Below, piece after piece: positions 21,953-25,703 of a stretch of 25,703 nt of DNA. The position numbers and the translations under genes are program-made. Source of the stretch: JAUJOE01 sp038252945 (GTDB lineage Bacteria; Actinomycetota; Actinomycetes; Propionibacteriales; Nocardioidaceae); NCBI GenBank assembly GCA_038252945.1, contig JBBSHN010000024.1, positions 1 through 25,703 of the forward strand. The letters are read 5' to 3'. A model generated the notes under the pieces. It was not told where the DNA came from and ran no database searches. It was given only the letters and a program-made list of their open reading frames with translations. Position 1 is the stretch's first letter; each line of letters starts with the position of its first letter.

Positions 21953-23872
21953 ATGACCGTGCTCGAGTCGATCTCGAGTCCCCGTGACCTGCGGGATCTC
22001 GACGACGAGCAGCTCGAGGCGCTGGTGGCGGAGATTCGCGCCTTCCTCGTCGCGAAGGTGTCCCGGACCGGCGGCCACCTGGGCCCGAATCTCGGCGTCA
22101 TCGAGCTCACACTCGCTGTGCATCGGGTCTTCGACTCTCCGCACGACCGCGTCGTCTTCGACACCGGGCATCAGGCCTACGTCCACAAGATTCTCACCGG
22201 TCGAGCTGACGACTTCGACACGTTGCGCCAGCAGGGCGGGCTGTCTGGATATCCCAACCGCGCCGAGTCAGAGCACGACCTGGTCGAGAACTCGCATGCG
22301 TCGACGGCCTTGTCGTACGCCGACGGGCTGGCGAAGGCGTCCTCCGTGCTCGGCGACGACCGCTATGTCGTCGCGATCGTTGGTGACGGCGCTCTCACTG
22401 GCGGGATGTCCTGGGAGGCTCTCAACAACATCGCCGATGCACCGAACAGCAAGTTGGTCATCGTCGTCAACGACAACGGCCGCTCCTACATGCAGACGGT
22501 TGGAGGGCTCGCGCATCATCTGGCGTCCCTGCGCACCGATCCCCGGTACGAGCGGGTGCTCGAGCTCGTCAAGACGAAGCTGGCCCGAACAAAACTTGTC
22601 GGTCCGCCGCTCTACGACACTTTGCACGCGGTCAAGCGCGGTCTGAAGGACGCACTCGCGCCGCAGGGGATGTTCGAAGATCTGGGGTTGAAGTACGTCG
22701 GTCCCGTCGACGGCCACGACCGACGGGCGCTCGAGCTGGCGTTGGAGCAGGCCCGAAACTTCGGCGGCCCCGTGATCGTGCACGCGGTCACCTCCAAGGG
22801 CCACGGTTATCCGCCTGCCGAGCGGCACCTGGCCGACAATCTGCACTCGCCGAGCGGCGCATTCGACCCCGAGACCGGTGAGCTCCTGGCGAGCGCCGCG
22901 ACGATCTGGACCGACGTGTTCCGCGACGAGATGGTGGCTTTGGGCCGTGAACGCCCGGACGTGGTCGCCATCACCGCCGCCATGCTGCAACCCACGGGTC
23001 TTGATGGCTTCGCGGCTTGCTTTCCAGAACGGACCTTCGACGTCGGCATAGCTGAGCAGCATGCCGTCACGTCGGCCAGCGGAATGGCTCTGGCTGGTTT
23101 GCATCCTGTCGTGGCCGTGTACGCGACATTTCTCAACCGCGCCTTCGATCAGGTGCTGATGGATGCGGCACTGCACCGCTGCGGAGTCACGCTGGTGCTC
23201 GACCGCGCGGGCGTCACCGGAGAAGACGGCCCCTCCCATCACGGGATGTGGGATATGTCGGTTCTGCAGGTAGTGCCCGGTCTGCGGTTGGCTGCGCCCC
23301 GCGACGGCGAGCGGCTCCGAGAGTTGTTGCGTGAGGCGGTAGAGGTCGATGACGCCCCGACCGTGATCCGCATGCCCAAAGGTGCGGTACAGCCCGAACT
23401 TCCGGCGACAGACACGGTCGGCGACGTCGATGTCTTGGTGCAGTCCGGGGCTAGGGACGTGCTGATCGTTGCTGTTGGAGCCATGGCCGCATCGTGTCTG
23501 GATGTCGCGGTCCGGCTGGAGGCGCAGGGCATCGGTGTCACAGTCGTCGACCCTCGGTGGGTTAAGCCGGTGAGCCGGCACTTGATCGAGCTGGCTGCTC
23601 AGCACCGCCTCGTCGTCAGCGTTGAAGACAGCGGCCGTGTCGGTGGGTGTGGCGCAGTCTTGGCACAGACACTCGCAGACGCTGAAGTCGACGTGCCGGT
23701 GGCCATCTTCGGCCTGCCGCAGGAGTTCCTCCCGCACGGCAAACGAGCGGCGATTCTCGAGCAGGTCGGTCTTACCGCTCAGAACCTGGCGCGAGAGGTC
23801 ACCGCGCGGGTCGCGGCGCTCGACGCAGCAGCGGCTGACGTGTCAGCCAGCCGCGCCGCTGACACCGCCTGA
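21953..23872 (+). CDS. dxs: 1-deoxy-D-xylulose-5-phosphate synthase
   Basis: 639 residues, usual length. It condenses pyruvate and glyceraldehyde 3-phosphate to DXP, the first step of the MEP isoprenoid pathway, with thiamine diphosphate and Mg2+. Order: GGHLGPNLGVIELTLAVH, the TPP-side His in DTGHQAYVHK, and the cofactor motif GDGALTGGMSWEALNN with NDN. Domain 2 contains the catalytic-base Glu368 in DVGIAEQHAVT (E. coli Glu370), RAGVTGEDGPSHHGMWD and PRDGERL. The transketolase C domain follows. AAGGAAAGG precedes the ATG. It forms a likely operon with tesB nine bases downstream. The SOS-boxed gene is on the same strand upstream, so read-through cannot be excluded. Confidence 0.97.
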   Translation: MTVLESISSPRDLRDLDDEQLEALVAEIRAFLVAKVSRTGGHLGPNLGVIELTLAVHRVFDSPHDRVVFDTGHQAYVHKILTGRADDFDTLRQQGGLSGYPNRAESEHDLVENSHASTALSYADGLAKASSVLGDDRYVVAIVGDGALTGGMSWEALNNIADAPNSKLVIVVNDNGRSYMQTVGGLAHHLASLRTDPRYERVLELVKTKLARTKLVGPPLYDTLHAVKRGLKDALAPQGMFEDLGLKYVGPVDGHDRRALELALEQARNFGGPVIVHAVTSKGHGYPPAERHLADNLHSPSGAFDPETGELLASAATIWTDVFRDEMVALGRERPDVVAITAAMLQPTGLDGFAACFPERTFDVGIAEQHAVTSASGMALAGLHPVVAVYATFLNRAFDQVLMDAALHRCGVTLVLDRAGVTGEDGPSHHGMWDMSVLQVVPGLRLAAPRDGERLRELLREAVEVDDAPTVIRMPKGAVQPELPATDTVGDVDVLVQSGARDVLIVAVGAMAASCLDVAVRLEAQGIGVTVVDPRWVKPVSRHLIELAAQHRLVVSVEDSGRVGGCGAVLAQTLADAEVDVPVAIFGLPQEFLPHGKRAAILEQVGLTAQNLAREVTARVAALDAAAADVSASRAADTA

Positions 23873-23881
23873 CAACCGGCC

Positions 23882-24772
23882 GTGCCGAACTCCGTCCCAG
23901 ATCTGCTCGAGCTGCTCGAGTTGGAACGACTCGATCTCGATCTCTATCGCGGCCGGCAGCCCGACACCGCGCTGCAACGGGTGTTCGGAGGGCAGGTCGC
24001 CGCCCAGGCGCTGTTTGCGGCCAGCCAGACCGTAGACGACGACGTGGCGGTGCATTCCCTGCACTCCTACTTCCTGCATCCCGGCGACACGTCGATCCCG
24101 ATCGTGTACGACGTTGAGCGAATCCGGGATGGCAGGTCGTTCTCCACTCGGCGCGTTGTGGCGCGGCAGCACGGCAAGTCGATCTTCTATCTGACTGCGT
24201 CCTTCCACATCCACGAGATCGGCTTTGACCACCAAGACGTCATGCCGGCAGTCCCGCCGCCGGAAGAGTGCATGAACATGGGTGAGCTGTTTCGTCAGGT
24301 CACCGGACGGGGCAACGACACCTCATGGGAGCGAGAGTGGGCGGCTCTCGATGTTCGGTACGCCGCAGATTCCCGCACGGGGGGACGGCTGGCAGACCCA
24401 ACGGAGCCGGCTCGAGCACAGATCTGGCTCAAAGCGGCAGGCGCCGTGCCCGCCAACGCCGTCCTGCATACCTGCGTGCTCGTGTACGCCAGTGACCTGA
24501 CGCTGCTCGGCGTTTCGTTGGTGCCCCACGGCGTCTTCATCGGCTCAACCGAGATTCAACCCGCCTCCCTGGACCACTCCATGTGGTTTCATCGGCCGTT
24601 TCGAGCCGACAAGTGGCTGCTGTACGACCAGCACTCGCCGTCGGCGTCCGGTGGACGTGGATTTGCTCTCGGCCGAGTGTTCAGCGAGGACGGTCGACTG
24701 GTTGCCTCGGTGTCCCAGGAGGGCCTCATCCGCCCCCGCGGCGCTCTCCGGGAACGACTGCAGGTCGGCTGA
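23882..24772 (+). CDS. tesB: Acyl-CoA thioesterase II
   Basis: 296 residues, double hot-dog TesB. It hydrolyses medium- to long-chain acyl-CoA to free acid and CoA. The N-terminal hot-dog has VFGGQVAAQALFAA and LHSYFLHPGD, followed by RDGRSFSTRRVVARQHGKSIF. The C-terminal hot-dog holds the catalytic Asp in LDHSMWFHRPF, the Ser/Thr position in QHSPSASGGRGF and the Gln in ASVSQEGLIR. GTG at 23882 is nine bases after the dxs stop with no separate promoter, which suggests co-transcription. The 227-base region after it (24773-24999) holds no supported gene, only the promoter and hairpins listed below. Confidence 0.94.
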   Translation: MPNSVPDLLELLELERLDLDLYRGRQPDTALQRVFGGQVAAQALFAASQTVDDDVAVHSLHSYFLHPGDTSIPIVYDVERIRDGRSFSTRRVVARQHGKSIFYLTASFHIHEIGFDHQDVMPAVPPPEECMNMGELFRQVTGRGNDTSWEREWAALDVRYAADSRTGGRLADPTEPARAQIWLKAAGAVPANAVLHTCVLVYASDLTLLGVSLVPHGVFIGSTEIQPASLDHSMWFHRPFRADKWLLYDQHSPSASGGRGFALGRVFSEDGRLVASVSQEGLIRPRGALRERLQVG

Positions 24773-24880
24773 TCTGGCCGCATCCCGTCCCGGCTCTCCG
24801 ACTGATACGGCGCTGACATTCGGCGGAGGCGGGCGGTGGACCGAACGAACTTGGGAGGAGAGCCCTCGATCTTCAGGGGG

Positions 24881-24909
24881 GCGACAAAGCTGACGACACC
24901 CGTTATGGT
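24881..24909 (+). promoter_or_regulatory. Candidate promoter of the M23 peptidase gene
   Basis: GCGACA (24881-24886) and TATGGT (24904-24909) are 17 bases apart and fit a vegetative sigma promoter with a weak -35. Transcription from about 24916 would leave a leader of some 84 bases. Confidence 0.4.
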
Positions 24910-24945
24910 TGCGAATTCTGAGGTACGGGGGACTGGTGTGGTAAC

Positions 24946-24986
24946 GCGGCGTCTTAGTGCCGCCCACAGCAGGAGGCAGCCTGCTG
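24946..24986 (+). promoter_or_regulatory. Two consecutive hairpins in the 5' leader of the M23 peptidase gene
   Basis: GCGGC/GCCGC (24946-24950 with 24959-24963, 8-base loop) is followed by CAGCAGG/CCTGCTG (24967-24973 with 24980-24986, 6-base loop). The second hairpin ends one base before the AGAGGAG ribosome binding site and contains an AGGAGG in its 3' stem-loop. It may affect translation. It does not match a riboswitch class I know. Confidence 0.4.
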
Positions 24987-24999
24987 AGAGGAGCTCGGT

Positions 25000-25703
25000 G
25001 TGGGAGCGCCGGCGTACCGAAGAGGAATCGTCGCGGCCAGTTTGACGGGGCTGAGCGTCATCTCCATGGGACCGGTGGCTCACGCCACCCTCAGTGACAA
25101 GCCCCACTTCCAGATGCCGTTCGCCTGCCGGGAAACATGGTATGGCTCAACCAGATCAACGCACAGCCCCAGCGTGTACGCCATCGACTGGACCCGTAAC
25201 TCCTCCGACCTCGGCCACGTCGTGGCAGCGACCGCGCCGGGAATCGTCAAGTCGGTGACGAACCTCGGAGACACCAGCTACGGCTTGTATGTCGTCATCG
25301 ACCACCGAGGTGGCTGGAGCACTCTCGCAGCACATCTGCGCAAGGCCTTTGTGACCGTCGGGGAGCGGGTGGACTCAGGACAGCCCATCGGCTTGCTGGG
25401 CGAGTCCGGCAACGCGACCGGCCCTCATCTGCACTATGAGCAGCGGCTGAGCAGCACCGACAAGCCAGCAGCCTTCAACGGCACGAAGTTCAGGTACAAC
25501 ACCTCCCTGTCCTCTCGGGACTGTGTCGACGTTCCGGTGGCCGGCGACTGGAATGGTGACCGCGTCACCGACGTGGGCGTTTTCCGGCGCCACGCCAAGA
25601 AGGCAGCCTTTCTGCGGCGGCTGCCCAGCGGTTCGGTGCAGAGCGCCCGTTTTGGTCGACCGACCGAAACCCCGGTTGTCGGCGACTGGAACGGCGACGG
25701 CCA
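25000..25703 (+). CDS. Secreted M23 (LytM-type) peptidase with FG-GAP/VCBS-like repeats (3' end outside window)
   Basis: At least 234 residues, running off the window. The GTG at 25000 follows AGAGGAG; an overlapping GTG at 24998 is in another frame. A Sec signal peptide (about 1-29, RRGIVAASLTGLSVISM to AHA) leads to a lysostaphin/LytM domain. Zinc and catalytic residues are likely His55 and Asp63 (HSPSVYAID), His112 (LAAHL), and His143/His145 in GPHLHYE. Cys43 and Cys175 may form a disulfide. From about 178, repeats of the type PV(A/V)GDWNGD begin, two copies in the window about 47 residues apart. These are FG-GAP/VCBS-like, Asp-rich, Ca-binding beta-propeller blades. A peptidoglycan hydrolase or a degenerate wall-binding protein are both possible; the substrate is unknown. 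Confidence 0.88.
   Translation, partial: MGAPAYRRGIVAASLTGLSVISMGPVAHATLSDKPHFQMPFACRETWYGSTRSTHSPSVYAIDWTRNSSDLGHVVAATAPGIVKSVTNLGDTSYGLYVVIDHRGGWSTLAAHLRKAFVTVGERVDSGQPIGLLGESGNATGPHLHYEQRLSSTDKPAAFNGTKFRYNTSLSSRDCVDVPVAGDWNGDRVTDVGVFRRHAKKAAFLRRLPSGSVQSARFGRPTETPVVGDWNGDG

Noticed and set aside
22268..23737. 489-residue open frame on the minus strand
   Set aside because: It lies wholly inside dxs, in the mirrored frame of a high-GC gene, and its translation has no recognisable domain.
24773..24999. Possible c-di-AMP (ydaO-type) riboswitch ahead of the M23 gene
   Set aside because: Such riboswitches often precede wall hydrolases in actinomycetes, but I could not find the conserved core sequence here; only two simple hairpins are visible.
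1..25703. tRNA, rRNA, CRISPR array, insertion sequence, prophage or toxin-antitoxin pair
   Set aside because: Read for on both strands; no cloverleaf, spaced repeats, transposase or terminal inverted repeats were seen. The only direct repeat is the sulfotransferase-like duplication.

Overview
The window is a gene-dense, high-GC piece of an actinomycete chromosome (class Actinomycetes). The evidence is the gene content: ParC, DUF5998, SepH, DUF4193, DUF3093, DUF3710, DUF3159, paired TrkA/Ceo proteins and an actinobacterial-type AcnA. The signals agree: GTG starts are frequent, -10 boxes have TAnnnT form, and leaderless starts are common. From memory, gene order resembles the M. tuberculosis Rv2682c-Rv2699c block and the Streptomyces parC-sepH-hemH-dut-acnA-dxs region. 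The genus cannot be fixed from sequence alone. I see no tRNA, rRNA, CRISPR array, insertion sequence or phage gene. No gene-free gap exceeds about 230 bp.

Layout. 1-2863 (minus): the 5' part of an LppX/LprAFG-type lipoprotein gene, overlapped by parC. 2978-4701 (plus): DUF5998 and a type I phosphodiesterase/nucleotide pyrophosphatase family enzyme. 4716-5765 (minus): the cell-division protein gene sepH. 5916-7487 (plus): the ferrochelatase gene and the zinc-ribbon gene DUF4193. 7519-8344 (minus): membrane proteins DUF4235 and DUF3093. 8432-10646 (plus): a compact run of dut, DUF3710, an OB-fold protein and DUF3159. 10649-11976 (minus): two TrkA/RCK genes (ceoC, ceoB). 12136-14148 (plus): an APC-fold permease that closely resembles the potassium importer KimA. 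14160-17496 (plus): three tandem paralogous sulfotransferase-like genes. 17623-20472 (plus): acnA behind a 26-bp operator-like palindrome. 20481-21398 (minus): a HIT protein and a small membrane protein. 21527-21895 (plus): a small gene under a perfect LexA/SOS box. 21953-24772 (plus): dxs and tesB. 25000-end (plus): a secreted M23 peptidase with FG-GAP/VCBS-like repeats, cut by the window edge.

Most genes are core housekeeping: chromosome decatenation, division, haem, dUTP hygiene, K+ homeostasis, the TCA cycle and isoprenoids. The parts worth attention are: (i) the three-gene sulfotransferase-like array, with conserved PAPS-binding signatures and a duplicated promoter/start region; (ii) the SOS box fused to the promoter of a small R-x4-H protein next to dxs; (iii) the KimA-like/CeoB/CeoC cluster as a likely K+ uptake module; (iv) repeated use of an upstream TAG stop codon as the first half of the -10 box of a leaderless downstream gene; (v) the acnA operator without an adjacent regulator gene.
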